Origin: Symbiodinium kawagutii
Taxonomy: Eukaryota; Sar; Dinophyceae; Suessiales; Symbiodiniaceae
Reading direction: 5' to 3'
Assembly (NCBI GenBank): GCA_009767595.1
Contig: VSDK01028678.1
Span: 5,245-69,244 of the forward strand
Length of the DNA stretch: 64,000 bases
In this document: one piece after another, positions 8,935 to 20,686 of the stretch
How the letters are laid out: the number at the start of each line of letters is the position of its first letter
Position numbering within the stretch: position 1 is the stretch's first letter
Program-made: the position numbers and the translations under genes
Notes under the pieces: generated by a model
Told to the model about the DNA's origin: nothing
The model's input: the letters and a program-made list of their open reading frames with translations, nothing else
Database searches by the model: none

Positions 8935-9704
8935 CTCGCGATGCGAGAACAGCAGGGCAGTGTTTGCAACATCACAGGCGGTCCCATCATCTTGTGAAGT
9001 TTGGGTCATGGAGATACATGATTGATGTTTGAAGGAAAGTCATCTCAACCCAAAAAAATCTGCAAATTACCAGTACAAATAAGTTGAAGTTGCTATAAAA
9101 ACACAGATCACAAACGAGAATTCTTCAACTTCGCAAACTTAAGATCCCATTCTAACATCGAATCCCATAGGAACAGCCTCTTTTAAGGATTCATATAGAT
9201 CCTATTGATGCCCACAATCAACGTTCACGACAACCTGCAATGGGGAGCTTCTATGAGAAGGGTCGGCCACCGATCACTGGAGTTTTCCGACAAACGATTG
9301 AATCTGTACATGGTATAATGAAGCCAGAAGTGACTATAATAGTTGTATGAAATTGTACAATAAGTCAATGGAGTTTTCAAACAAAGAAACCACAATTGTG
9401 CAATATCACCACTGCTACGTGGTGACATCAGTCATCGAGATCTAAGAATGACCACAGCTGAATAGCGTTGATAGCCAGGAGGCCATTGGAACAACATGAG
9501 CGAATCTCCGCTCAAGCCTGGTGGTACTGTACCCATCTGAGAAGTACTCAAACTGCCAGTGTCTACTTGTTCGTTTCAATCAAGGATGTCTCCATCTCTC
9601 CATGTACCGAAAATACGTCTATAGATGGCTTTCCAGAAAAGGCTGAGCCAATCCCTTTGGAAACGATGTAGCGGCAAGCCCCCCACATAAACAGAACTTA
9701 TCTA

Positions 9705-9828
9705 TATATGGCTGTGGGTCAAAACCCTGTACCCCTGGTTCCTCATCACTAACCATTGGCTTCCCTATAGTTTGTTGCTTATTATCCACCATTATTGGTT
9801 GGTTAATATTGACCCATGCATGGCCATC
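9705..9828 (+). mobile_element. MITE family B copy next to an exon-like island
   Basis: TGGCTGTGGGTCAAAACCCT to AATATTGACCCATGCATGG. Read on the minus strand, an open frame (VPLLSSRVLWRANGQIDGHAW) runs up to the GT in the element's end, and the other end supplies TTTTGACCCACAG. The reading would make the element an intron; the protein was not recognised. Confidence 0.75.
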
Positions 9829-9974
9829 TATTTGTCCATTGGCTCGCCACAGCACGCGTGAGCTCAAAAGGGGCACCTGCAGATGTAGTCCCAAGCCCTC
9901 TTTGGTTCTGGTATGGAGCGGGGCATACCTGGCGGTGCACGTCCTCCATTGAGGTTGTTGAGCGGAGAGGCGGG

Positions 9975-10080
9975 TACCCTCTGGTAAACTAACATGGCAA
10001 TAGAAAATCCATCATTTGTTAGGAAAACCCTGGGAACTCATGCATTTATGATGGGTTTTCCATCGCCATGTTAGTGCACA
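9975..10080. mobile_element. MITE family F copy with long inverted repeats
   Basis: TACCCTCTGGTAAACTAACA...GCCATGTTAGT. Arms of about 35 bp fold back (TAGAAAATCCATCA against TGATGGGTTTTCCATC). Sister copy at 55638-55754. Confidence 0.75.
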
Positions 10081-10254
10081 AAAGATAACATTTCAAGCTC
10101 CGGGTTTGCTCTACAATAGTCATAACATCTGGCTTTTCATGTCAAAACTTATGCCAGGAAAAACACACATATAGTGAGCTGTGTTTGTGATAAAATAAAT
10201 CGTGTTGCAACCAAATCATCCCAAATTTGTAGGCATTATCATCCCAATCACCTA

Positions 10255-10468
<214 letters not shown>

Positions 10469-11076
10469 TTATAGCCCATAGGCCCATAGTCCTAGGTCCT
10501 AAGGGTGAGAGGCCCAGGACGGCAATGCACAATCACCACGGTTCAGTTGGGACCCAAGATTGAGAATGTATCCGATCAAGCTGCACATAGTCTCGTGACA
10601 TCGCATGATGATAGCTTCAAAAACTGATTGGAATGTTCACTTCATGAAGCCTGAAATCAAACCAGAGGTTGAGTCTTCGCAATGGCCGGCCACAATGTAT
10701 CTGGAGTAGGAACAGTGGTATATGATACCAAGAAACATTGGTAGATTTGGTAGTGACCAAGGAATAGTGGTGTGGGTTGCTGTAGCTGTGCCATGATTAG
10801 TTCTTCCTTTGCTGCCGGAGGCCGCCAACTTTGAATCCGGAGATCAGTGACGGAAAATGAACATCGCAAGATCTGAAGGGGCTCGCTTCTGAACGGAGAC
10901 ATCTACAGCCACAGCACGACAAGATCATCATCAACACTCATATATAGAGAATGTGACAACATGACAATTCTTATGCACTAACCATTATTCCAATGGTTTT
11001 GAACCATTCTTTAGCAATCTTAAGCATCACGCACTATAAACTTATAGCCATTCCGCTCCACAGGCGCGTCACAAGC

Positions 11077-11129
11077 CTGAGCCCCGCAGACTCAATGCGG
11101 TCGATGTTGCTAAACTCGATGTTTCGCAC
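11077..11129 (-). CDS. Candidate exon, unknown protein
   Basis: Open frame VRNIEFSNIDRIESAGL(R) bounded by CTCTCAG|GTGCG and CTCAG|GCTTGT. The same CTCAG|G precedes and follows the exon, and the donor is a GC type, as at the SPFH gene. Fifty-three bases (17 codons + 2). Function unknown; it could belong to the 5' part of the SPFH gene, but no family motif proves it. Confidence 0.3.
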
Positions 11130-12240
11130 CTGAGAGTGGTGTCAGTTGGATCGCTTGAACGACCCAACTGATGCTGAGGATTGGTGCATAGGCGAAGGTC
11201 AACAACGGGCAGTGATAAACAATGACAGGTCAGTGATGCCATGCGGCTAGTGGTGGACAGTGGTGAACAGTGGTGAATGCCGATGATTTGTGGCTACGGC
11301 TGGTAGCTGGCCAAATTTTGGTGGAGACAAAGCGTTGCGGTGTACGGCCCTACCAGTGCTGGACCTGGCTAGTGAGCTTGGACCTCAAGTGCACGCAGTA
11401 TACTCAGGTGACAACCTGAGCATCAAAAAGAAGTTCGTGCTGCAAAGCAGTGAGCTCTCCAACTCCAACGAGTAGTCCATGATGTAAAACTCAATCACCA
11501 TGGCCATTTGACGCAAGCTTTTGTTTCGATTCGAGAAGCTGCCCGGCTTAGTGGCTAAATTATAGTTTTCAATGTTTTGATCACTTAGGGGATGTTCACC
11601 AGGGGTACCCAGTGACAGGTATTGACTGCCGTGCAGATCACAGGTTAATTGGTAGTGCCCCGAATCTGTATACATGTTGATCCATTCCAGAAAACAGAAT
11701 AAACCGTGCCTTGATGTCCCTTGAGTTCTTCCATCATCCACAAATCTTGAAAGATTTCAATGCCAGACCCTACCTGATGGCATTGAGCATCTTTGACAGA
11801 ATAAGGCCAGCTACAGCCACATGGAGACACAATGAGACATAACCTCCAGAGTCAGTTTGCATCAAAGCCTCAGGACTGTTTCAATCGTCCACGTATTCCA
11901 TGCCACTGGATGGGTTCCCCCGGGCTCACAGGAAAGGTCAGCCTGCATCAATCTGGATCTGCCACCGCAACAGCGGGGAACTTTCATCAACCCCTTAGCC
12001 CGAATCATTATCAACCACAGGTCATCATTAACCCAGCCCAGTCAAGAAAACCATCTGAATCTTGCAGTGAGCTTCAACTTGAGTTCTTTGAGGATCGGAT
12101 GTACTGTTCAAGACTCATTCCCTCCCAAAAGTCTCGATTTGTTCACTAGGCTTCAGAGTGATATAACCCCAAGGTTATAACCCTAGGTTCAGATAGGCTT
12201 AACATAGAAAAACTATCCAACAGTTGGATGATCAACTCAC

Positions 12241-12337
12241 AACGAACCCCAAGTTGTCGCCGGAACCCCTGGGCTGACCGAGCATCTGAGGGGAACCTGA
12301 CGGCGGCTTCGCGGTGACACCGTGGGGTGACAGGTCT
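12241..12337 (-). CDS. Candidate exon, unknown protein
   Basis: GC-rich island ending in a strong GTGAGT donor (12240-12235). With an acceptor CCTCAG| at 12338 it reads DLSPHGVTAKPPSGSPQMLG and continues QPRGSGDNLGFV. All three minus frames are largely open, so the frame choice rests on the donor. Confidence 0.28.
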
Positions 12338-12904
12338 CTGAGGCGTATAGCTACGCTGCCATGATTCGTTTGAGCTGTGGCGCTTATTGTGGTTCGGTGC
12401 TGGCATTATGATCGTTATGATGTTTTAGCCATGTTAGGTGCTGGCTAAATAATGATGGTCAAGGACGGTCTGTGATGATGCTGGAGCTGTGATGGCTAAA
12501 GAATCTAGAACAAGTTACATGATGGAGAATCGGGCCCGAATAATGATTTTCTAGGATGGTTGATATTGGTTAAACATGTTTATTATCTAAGTGGGAAATT
12601 ATGTTTTTCAAGTACTAAGTAAGCAGCTGCTGTTGGCTCGCCAATGCATCAAATCTTGTTGGTGCAAGAAATGCCACGTAAAATATTCAATTGTGGGGAC
12701 CACATCACAGGTGGAGGATATTGAAATTTATCTCCCACTACTGGAAAATATGGCCATGACAGCAACATGTAGTGTTGCCCATGCATTAGGGTTCACAAAG
12801 AGGTTGACCAAGCAGCAGTTTGAGGTTCACACTGAAAGTTCAAAATCAACCGCCAGAGTTGTGGCACCAAGAACACCAAACAAAAAAACGCTTGTAGTGG
12901 GAAA

Positions 12905-13270
12905 CTATCCATTTTTTGGAAGTTGAGAGTTCTGCGCATTACCGCGAGTATAGTCCAGTTTTGAGTCGTCATTTCTTGACCTAATCATTGCGTTTGTTCC
13001 ACACAAGCGCAGATACTGTAGGTACATACACTTTACATCAGGTTCGATGACTATACCTGCACCGCCTTGCTGTAGGCGCAGTCCCGCTGAGGCTTGCTGG
13101 GTGCGAGATTGTCTGCCAAGCAGCAGTATGAAATTGTTGAATGGCCCGGTCATGTACCTTGAAGGCTGGAAGGGCGAAGGCAGCCGTACCCTGGGATGAC
13201 ATGCAACTGGTCGGCAAGCAAGGGCTTCCAAACTGAAGAGTTCCCAGACATTCCAACAACTTTCAACCAC
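12905..13270 (-). CDS. Coding-like island, unknown protein
   Basis: A 121-codon open frame on the minus strand; its middle (SRTQQASAGLRLQQGGAGIV, IEPDVKCMYLQYLRLCGTNA) has normal protein composition. Several AG|G and |GT sites inside (for example CCCAG|GGTACGG and TTCAAG|GTACAT) mean the true exon may be shorter. No family recognised. Confidence 0.28.
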   Translation of the reverse strand: MVESCWNVWELFSLEALACRPVACHPRVRLPSPFQPSRYMTGPFNNFILLLGRQSRTQQASAGLRLQQGGAGIVIEPDVKCMYLQYLRLCGTNAMIRSRNDDSKLDYTRGNAQNSQLPKNG

Positions 13271-14065
13271 TTAAAAGCACTTCATTCAGCTCTCGTCTCC
13301 CATATCAACCAGTTAATGCTACGTTCTGTTTGTTTGATGTCCAGCCAACATATATCAACCAACACCCCGCAGTTTCGCCATCCGGCATTGGCGACCGATT
13401 GGTTGATTCTTAGTAAATTGGCTAATATTTTGCCAGAGTAGATATCCAGTGTCTGCCATTTACATCTATCTATATCTATGTTGTAATAACGACATGATAT
13501 ACATTTCCATGTATGTAAAATTACATATCATGTGTACTGCATATGTCTATGCCAATACATGAAACCAGGCAGGGAAGCGGTGGATACAGTTTAGAATTCA
13601 ACATGCACGTACATATGTGCGTATTGAGGTACACACTCTGAACAGGAATGAACGTTGTTGAACGCATTGCTTCGTTCGGTAGCTACCTGATTGATAAAGC
13701 GGCTTTTATCATGCCAGTTCCACTCAACCCCCTCGAGTATGTCCATCAAAATGGGTGGGAACTGAGAAAACAACTATGTCTATGGAGACCCTCTATGGTA
13801 GTGTACATTATCCCTATCCGCTCTGATCCGCCATCCCAAATTAGTACACTCCCACATTAGATGATGAACCCCGCATGTCCCTGGATGATCCAGCACAAAC
13901 ATCATTATCAATCATCCACCAACTTCAGCTATCTGTGCTTATTCGAATGATAATCTAGATGATATACCATCTTCATTATACTAAGTAGATGATAATCCCC
14001 AGCTATTCCAATCATCCGCCAACATCAACCACAACGGTGCTCCCAAGATCAAGCTGTTCACCTAC

Positions 14066-14172
14066 CTTTGTACCAGGGTCGACAGCCGGCAAGGGGCAAT
14101 CCAGGGCCATAGATCTGGTTCAGATTGGCGGCCTCCCGTTACGTGAATGCTGGGGCTCAGGGGCCGCCAGCC
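14066..14172 (-). CDS. Candidate exon, unknown protein
   Basis: Acceptor CAACAG|GGC after a T-rich tract and donor CAAAG|GTAGGT. Reads GWRPLSPSIHVTGGRQSEPD then LWPWIAPCRLSTLVQ, 35 codons plus 2 bases. Splice sites on both sides and GC-rich codons make it one of the better unnamed exons. The plus strand is open here too. Confidence 0.4.
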
Positions 14173-14509
14173 CTGTTGGTCTGTTGAAAACGTGTGGGAA
14201 ACCAGTCATAAACAGGACATACATGGTGCCATCCAAAATAAACAGGACATTTAACAGGCTGTTTATAAACATTTGAAGGTACAGGTGCTATACCCTTTCT
14301 TGCAGCAATCACAACCTAGCCGCTTTTTTGAATCAGGATGTTATACCCATAAAAATGGCAATAATACCATTATTAGCATGTTATGAGCGGTGTCCTTCAC
14401 TATACCTGCATGGTTATGACTCATTCGATAAGACTGGTTACAAACAACAAAATGGAAAAGACTGATTGCAATATCACCCATGGGTACTACTGGCTAGAGG
14501 TATGATCTG

Positions 14510-15045
14510 GATGATATATACATATATACATATATATATATATCTAAATATTCATATACATATGTATATCAACAAAACACCCAGTATACACCAACAAAAC
14601 CAATTGGTACCAGCATGGATGATCACCTACGGATAATCCCATACCTATATATGTGCATGGTTCACCATACACACCTATACGATGAACAATACTGGTATTC
14701 CCACAATCATGGGATGGGGAAAAAAACAATCAACCCTAGGGCTACACCATTCTTGGACGCAACCAAACAGAGGTCAGTGGTTACAAAGGCAACTCAAGAT
14801 ATCATCATCCAACCACGCTTTCAACACATTTGAAACACACTACTTTGATAGATCATGACATGTCAAGAAAGAGATGCTTAGGAATTGCTTATCAGTGTTT
14901 GACCGCTGTGGTTTTCTTTAGGTTGTTGGGAACAAAACGATTTATCGATTTATCTATCTACCTATCTATCTATCTATCGATTGATTTATCTTTGCATGAA
15001 CATTTATGCGTGTATATATAAATATATATATATATACATACACAT
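14510..15045. repeat. AT-rich microsatellite cluster
   Basis: (TA)/(ATAC) runs at 14516-14580, TATC tetranucleotides at 14941-14990 and (TA)n at 15013-15040. Confidence 0.85.
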
Positions 15046-15051
15046 GCATTT

Positions 15052-15189
15052 GGCTGTGGGCCAGTACCCTATACCCCAGCTGTTCACATCCCAACGAAAC
15101 TTGTTAGCTCGGTCGAGATGTTCACCTAGCCCATTTGATGGTTGGGCATGACCCATCCCAGTATGTTGGCTATGACCCATAGCCATATG
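15052..15189 (+). mobile_element. MITE family B variant
   Basis: TTGGCTGTGGGCCAGTACCC to CTATGACCCATAGCCATA. The interior differs from the main type and resembles the copy at 40107-40207. It abuts the family A copy at 15186. Confidence 0.55.
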
Positions 15190-15292
15190 GTGGTTTCTCA
15201 AAATAGGGGACCCAACAAATGGCTGGTTTGTTTCTACAAATGGCTAATATTGGATGATTTGGGGGTACCTCTATTCTGAGAAACCCCCATAT
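15186..15292 (+). mobile_element. MITE family A copy
   Basis: ATATGG-TGGTTTCTCAAAATAGGG at the left, CTATTCTGAGAAACCCCC-ATAT at the right; internal GGCTGGTTTGTTTC. Confidence 0.85.
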
Positions 15293-15440
15293 AACTAATG
15301 TATCCCTGTTGCTATTGACTGTTATCCCCATTGGTGCAAGCATGTGGATAAATATCAACATGGCCTTCACCATTGTTCACCCATGATTTCCTAACCATTA
15401 CACAAGCCATTATCTATCAACCTCTACATCAATTTATCTA

Positions 15441-15549
15441 TATATGGTGGGTCTCAAAATAGGGAACCCCAAAAATGGCTAGCTTAAACGATTAAAAAAA
15501 GATGATTTATCGGGGTCACGGGGTCCCCTATGACTTGAGAAACACCCAA
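15441..15549 (+). mobile_element. MITE family A copy
   Basis: TGGTGGGTCTCAAAATAGGG and CCCCTATGACTTGAGAAACA. Same type as 15186 but with a degraded middle. Confidence 0.75.
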
Positions 15550-15811
15550 GTTGGTCTTATTGTCAATTGTTGGTTATCATCTCCTTTTGTGAACCACAAG
15601 TTAATCCCTATAAAACCCATGTAAAACCACCGTGCAATCACAGAAAGCATCATTTGGTAGTTGTTTAACTTTAACCATTGCTGTTGGGGGTTATCACCTA
15701 TGAATCCCTATTATAGATCCATGTAATCATTATGGGTTATCCCCTATTATTCTATTAATCCCTATTAATCCTATTACAGGGATCTCCTATTAATCCCTGT
15801 CATAGATCCAT

Positions 15812-15920
15812 AATACTGTTGATGGAGGAAATCCTGCACCACCTGGGATGGTTAAAACCCTATAAATAACGGGGTAAACAACCAACCAACTGGTGCAGGA
15901 TTTCCTCCATCAACCGTATT
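15812..15920. repeat. Foldback with 30-bp arms (one mismatch)
   Basis: GTTGATGGAGGAAATCCTGC+ACCA (15818-15841) is the exact reverse complement of 15891-15914; the arms extend six more bases with one mismatch (AATACT/AATACG). The loop is 49 nt. It is unrelated in sequence to families A-J and present once. Confidence 0.9.
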
Positions 15921-15963
15921 AATCCCCCGGAGATTCAACCCCAAAAAAATCTCCGGATTGCAC

Positions 15964-16050
15964 GTGTGGCCCTCCAGGCCTTGCTGAAGGTGCTGTACTT
16001 GATGCCCAAATGCAACGGTGGCCTCGTATCGACGGGTGGGAAGCCTTCAG
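15964..16050 (-). CDS. Candidate exon, unknown protein
   Basis: Reads EGFPPVDTRPPLHLGIKYST then FSKAWRAT between CACCCAG| and |GTGCAA. An alternative, shorter exon would start at CTGAAG|GC. The plus strand is also open (QALLKVLYLMPKC...), so strand is not certain. Confidence 0.28.
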
Positions 16051-17860
16051 CTGGGTGGTGACCGTCAGCCGATGAAACAGTTGTTAGTTGGGTAGCACAC
16101 GGTAGTGGCCTAATAGGAACAGATACTCATCTTATTAGAGTCTATTAGATCTATTAGTGATTAGTGTTTAGTACAGTTGAGACAAATGGGCTCAAACCAC
16201 CAGCCAGCCAATAAGACGTTGCTTGAAGGCATGGTGATTGGGGTTACAACCTCCCCTCATTACTTGTGATTTACCATTGGCTGTCAGGGAACCAAGCCCA
16301 ATTGCACATCCAAGTTGGATGAGCATTAAAGCAACCTGATAGTCGGAAAGAATCACCATGCTTCACCATGACTCTCCGAAAAAGCAATCCAGAACGGTTC
16401 ATGAAAGTGGTTGCAATCGTGAAGAATCGGAATCAGAATTGTTGCGGGGTCATTAGCAATCGGTGAATGACACTGGCTTTACAATAGTCTGTGCTTGTGA
16501 TGATTGTTGGATCATCAAGAGCAGACTGGCTACTGGCTACTTCTGAACCACTGAGTAAGATCACCAATCATACCAGGCCACACAGATCAGCTTCGGAAAT
16601 GTGTCTGGTGAGGCAGCAAAGGGGCTTTTGGACAACAATGGTTGAGTGATTTGGGCAACAGGTTTGATGGAGGCTGAAACTCAGGAGAAGGGGGTACGCT
16701 CTGATTAGGTAAGTTGGTTTCTAAGTAGGACAAGCTGATAAGCACCAGTTCTGGTAGATACAAATGTAACTCTAGATATTTTGGTGGGCTTGCAAGTACG
16801 TAGGGTGGCCAACCTCGTGTCTAGGGGATACATACCTTGGAGGTATGCAGTCTGCACCACTCGGATGTACCGTCTCAGCTGAAGGAAATAACCTCTGCTT
16901 TGACCTCCCACGAAAGCCTACATCATGGATTCATTGGGAGGTTCTTGTCTTGGTGGCTTTTAGATCCCTGGCTAAAAATATATTTTTAGTGGTTATATGG
17001 TAAATCAATCATATCCCAAAAACACTAAAAACCCAAGTTAGTGGGTATAAGCCACCCAGTTGTTGAATAGCTGGTGATTGCCTGGATATTGAATTTGGCA
17101 CGCCAGAAATGCTGGGTTTATCCAGCTTAATTCATGTTGGATGATTGGGGAGGCCCCAAATTGTGTTCATTCCCTGGTCATTGAATCTGTATGATGTTGA
17201 AAAGAATGACCAGTCTTCATACAGATTCAATGACCAACTGGTTAATGCCATTCAATCTCTATGAGAAGAGTTCAGAACTCGCCTCAACTTCCACCAAGAA
17301 CCAACTAATGGACCAACAAATCAATGATCAAATAACAGTATTCAAATCACTTGCCAGCCGACCAACACTCAAGTTGCATCAATTTTTCGGGGCAAAAAAG
17401 TGGGTAACCCATGCAGCCACTCTAGTAGACCGACAGCAGGCCATGAGCCGAACCGTGTGGCTCAATGAATTCAAACCATATTCGGGTGCTGGCTGATCAA
17501 TGTGGAAAGCCAACAATCACAGTGACGCATCAGTAGATGTCATGGAGAACAATCTAATATACAACTAACAGTGATGATAAGTGCCTGGTGGGGTATTGGT
17601 TAGCCTTTGAATGACAATCACTTTGGGATCGCTGGAAGGTGTACTATTCCCTGTATGGATACACCCATATTGATAGATAGTCAAACAATCGTTGAATTCT
17701 CTAACCCACATTCAAATTATCAACATAACAACATTGACAAACAAGGAAAGAAATTCCTGGAGCAATTATCATTGTCTATCAACATTGAATGTTATTGAAC
17801 CTAGCATTGAGAGCTAGTTCAATTGAGTGCACTCCTATATAACGTTCTGTTGATAGCCAC
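16051..17860. other. Non-coding stretch
   Basis: Holds the family C copy at 16949. No convincing exon otherwise; a plus-strand open frame at 17191-17496 lacks coding composition and splice support. Confidence 0.3.
16949..17056 (+). mobile_element. MITE family C copy
   Basis: CTTGGTGGCTTTTAGATCCC ... CACTAAAAACCCAAGTTAGT, ending TATAAGCCACC. Nearly identical to 20943-21050. Ends GGTGGCTTATA/TATAAGCCACC are inverted. Confidence 0.85.
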
Positions 17861-17981
17861 TATTTGGGTGCTTCTCAAAATAGGGCACACATGGGTACAC
17901 AAAACATGGTGGGTTGATTACCATAAGCTTGATTTTGGATGATTTGGGTGGTCCCTATGACTTGAGAAACCACCATATTTG
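17861..17981 (+). mobile_element. MITE family A copy with 6-bp duplication
   Basis: TATTTG at 17861-17866 and 17976-17981. Ends GGTGCTTCTCAAAATAGGGC and CTATGACTTGAGAAACCACC. A second 3' half of the family follows at 18020-18062. Confidence 0.85.
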
Positions 17982-18099
17982 CCTTATTAGCCTTCTGGTT
18001 GATCATTATGTGCTATTATTTGGGATGATTTGGGTGGTCCCTTATGTTGAGAAGCCACCATTTGTCACCACATAACGTTGCTAGAGGAAGCGCTCTTAC

Positions 18100-18212
18100 C
18101 CCCAGGGCCCATCCTGTATCCAATCAACCAGGACAGTGGCCACCAAGCTACACGGCCCCCAAGGAGGTCACGGCCACGGCCAAGCACCTCAGAGGTCCAC
18201 CGGCCCAACAAG
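18100..18212 (-). CDS. Candidate exon, unknown protein
   Basis: Only one of three minus frames is open: LLGRWTSEVLGRGRDLLGGR, VAWWPLSWLIGYRMGPG. Donor GGGG|GTAAGA; acceptor TTTTTCAAATCAG|. A shorter exon 18187-18114 (CTGAG|GTG ... TACAG|GATGGG) is possible if a GA donor is used. Function unknown. Confidence 0.33.
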
Positions 18213-18239
18213 CTGATTTGAAAAACTAAATGATGGTTG

Positions 18240-18461
18240 ATGATTCAACTTCTGAATTAATCTCTTCAATGATGAAATAGTTGCTGATGGTTAACAAGTT
18301 GATGATAGTGAATTGTTGATCAATTAAATAATTAAATGATCAGGGTTTAACTGATGGTTAAGTTGGAAAAATGGTTTAGTTGATCAACTATTAACAAGTT
18401 GATGGATGATTCAACTTCTGAATGAATTTCTTCAATGATGAAATAGTTGCTGATGATTAAC
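18240..18461. repeat. 55-bp direct repeat, two copies 167 bp apart
   Basis: TGATTCAACTTCTGAATNAA...GATGAAATAGTTGCTGATG occurs at 18240-18294 and 18407-18461. Confidence 0.8.
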
Positions 18462-18596
18462 TAACATGATATCATCAACTATGGTCATTCAACATGGTTG
18501 ATGATGGTTAATTATTGATCGATTAAATGATGGTTGATCAACCATTGGTGGATGATTCAATGACGGTAAATCAAAAAAATAAACAACGGTTCAAAC

Positions 18597-18740
18597 CATT
18601 TGAGGATGGTTTGAGGATGGTTTGAAGATGGTTTGAGGATGGTATGAGGATGGTTTGAGGATGGTATGAGGATGGTTTGAAGATGGCTTGAGGATGGTAT
18701 GAGGATGGTTTGAGGATGGCTTGAGGATGGTTTGAGGATG
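18597..18740. repeat. 11-bp tandem repeat TTTGAGGATGG
   Basis: Twelve to thirteen units with scattered substitutions (TATGAGGATGG, TTTGAAGATGG). Confidence 0.95.
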
Positions 18741-19090
18741 GTGACTGGTTGACGATACAATGGTGAATCATGGTCACCCAGCAAAGAAAAACATGCTAGG
18801 TGCTGATGATGATTTCTGAAGGAACCAGCTTTCCCAGGTTTGATGGAAAGTGTAATGCAACATGCCAATGCTTGGGTAGCAACACAACACATATGTCTGT
18901 CAGCAGCAGTAATCATATGTGAATTCATTTGCAAGCTGCAAGGAGTGTTGTGCAAAACAGAACTGGTCATACATGTGGCGTGAGTTGCAAGTTGTCACTA
19001 ATTATTCGCCAAGCTGAATATTCCAACAGCTGCACACTTGCTACACATCTGGTAATGACCAAATGCCATGGATGGATGCTAAATACCAAC

Positions 19091-19205
19091 TATTTGGGTG
19101 TTTCTCAACATGGGGGACCCCAAAAAAACATCCTTGAGCAGCCATTTATGGTAATTAACCAACCACAACTTTGGGGATTCCCTATGTTTGAGAACCCCCC
19201 CGTAT
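19091..19205 (-). mobile_element. MITE family A copy, reversed
   Basis: GGTGTTTCTCAACATGGGGG and CCCTATGTTTGAGAACCCCC, with the CCAACCACAAC landmark on the right showing reverse orientation. Confidence 0.75.
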
Positions 19206-20031
19206 AGCAGTTGTTTCACTATTATTGTTGGCGATGATCCCTATTAATTAATCCCTATGATAAACCGTTGTCATCCATATCATTAGTCAGTGGATAGATT
19301 GATATCTTGACTACATCATCCAGAATCAATCATTACCATTATCATCCATACCATCTTATTATTAGCTATTTCCATCCCTACAATCATTTAGTATTCCTTG
19401 ATATCATCCATATCATCCTTTATAGTATCAAACCATTACCAGCATCATCCCTATTGTTACCATTGTGGGCATCATTCCAAAATCATCCCTATAATAATAT
19501 GGAGATTTAGTAAGTCTAGTCCCTTGAAACCGCAAGGTTGCCACCGAATATAGCAAGCTGGTAGCCCACTGGGTTCCAGCACGCCACGCACACTGCCACA
19601 CCTCACTGGAGGTTAATAGTGGTTGATAATAATGTTAATAGCGCTTTTAAAGTGATTAAGTGTCGTTAATCGTGAATAATAGTGGTTTATAATTACCGTT
19701 AATAGTAGTTGATAGTGATTGAAAATCAACTCACAATGGTGAACTTATGCATTGTCCATCAAGAATGGTACCTACTAACCATCCAAGAACAACTACTATC
19801 AATAGGGATGTATAAGCATAGCGTTTCATAATCAACTCACAAAGGTGAAGAATCCACTAGCACTGGCAGTTTCATAACCAGCGAACCATAGTAGTAAATG
19901 CCCTGGACAACCTACAACCAACAAGTATATAGTTGGCAACAGCTCATGGTCAAATCATGCAGTCGCAGTATCAGTAGTGACTTGGATCGAACGGCAGAAA
20001 CTCTTCCAACATGACTGGCTGGTGGTTTCAA
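19206..20031. other. Degenerate ATCATC/GTTAAT-rich spacer
   Basis: Loose repeats of TATCATCC and TAATAGTGGTT; no gene seen. Confidence 0.4.
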
Positions 20032-20120
20032 CCCCTATGTGGTTATAATCCCTTATAAATGGTAGTTGACCCTACTTAAGTGAGCTATAAACGAACCTAT
20101 AAGTGCTTGGGGGCCCACAT
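20032..20120. mobile_element. MITE family E copy (5' end lost)
   Basis: Ends AGTGCTTGGGGGCCCACATT+GTAG, matching the right end of the complete copy at 57800-57920. Confidence 0.55.
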
Positions 20121-20215
20121 TGTAGCTGGTTGTTGGTTGAACCACCCCTACGAAAAACATGTTAGTCGACCAACCAATGGTTAATAACTCCTAGGGAAGA
20201 TAAAACATGTTCGCC
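20121..20215 (+). mobile_element. MITE family D copy
   Basis: GTTGGTTGAACCACCCCTAC ... CCAACCAATGGTTAATAACT, then an A-rich tail. Confidence 0.6.
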
Positions 20216-20220
20216 CGAGC

Positions 20221-20271
20221 CTTAGGGTTTGCCCCGCATGGGTCCGAGAACATTTCCCAACGCTCAAATTC
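20221..20271 (-). CDS. Candidate exon, unknown protein
   Basis: Seventeen codons, phase 0 to 0: EFERWEMFSDPCGANPK. Bounded by TGTGCAG|GAA and CTAAG|GCTCGG (GC donor). Phase fits the exon at 20686-20555; the intron between them would contain the telomere-like array. Confidence 0.35.
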
Positions 20272-20307
20272 CTGCACAGGGCCATTGTTTTTTGACTTCT
20301 GAGTTAT

Positions 20308-20417
20308 CAAACCCTAAACCTCAAACCCTAAAACCCTAAAACCAAAACCCTAAAACCCTAAAACCAAAACCCTAAAACCCTAAAACCCTAAAACCAAAAC
20401 CCTAAAACCCTAAACCA
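20308..20417. repeat. Telomere-like CCCTAAA/CCCTAAAA array
   Basis: About 13 units mixing CCCTAAA, CCCTAAAA and CCAAAA. CCCTAAA is the plant/dinoflagellate-type telomere unit, CCCTAAAA the Chlamydomonas type. The array is internal and lies in a probable intron. Confidence 0.9.
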
Positions 20418-20554
20418 TAAATCACTGCGTATAGCCAGTGTTTTCGCAACTTGCCCAAGCCATCTCGACCGTGTACAACATGCTCCATTGCAGTGGCGCT
20501 TTCTGTGGTGGGGCGAACGTTAAGGCTGGAGGGAACATGTTTTAAGCCACCAAC

Positions 20555-20686
20555 CAGGTATGTGCTCCGGGAATATCCAGTTGACAACTCAACAGATCGT
20601 GGTGGGTAATCAGCTACAGCCAGCTTTCCGCCAGTCAAAGTCATGATCAGCCGCTGATCTACTCCCAGAGTGTAGGTATCTCTCAC
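20555..20686 (-). CDS. Candidate exon, unknown protein
   Basis: Exactly 44 codons from ACCCAG|GTG to ACCTG|GTTGGT: VRDTYTLGVDQRLIMTLTGG, KLAVADYPPRSVELSTGYSR, STYL. The same frame stays open on both sides for 104 codons, so boundaries may differ. The composition is that of a soluble beta-rich domain; family not recognised. Confidence 0.4.

Larger units (their letters stand above)
11130..14065. other. Mostly non-coding stretch between candidate exons
   Basis: Apart from the two islands at 12.2-12.3 and 12.9-13.3 kb, no feature is supported. The inverted-repeat families are nearly absent here, unlike on either side. Confidence 0.3.

Noticed and set aside
18557..18970. 137-codon frame with repeated HPQTILIPSS
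   Set aside because: Half of it is the 11-bp tandem repeat.
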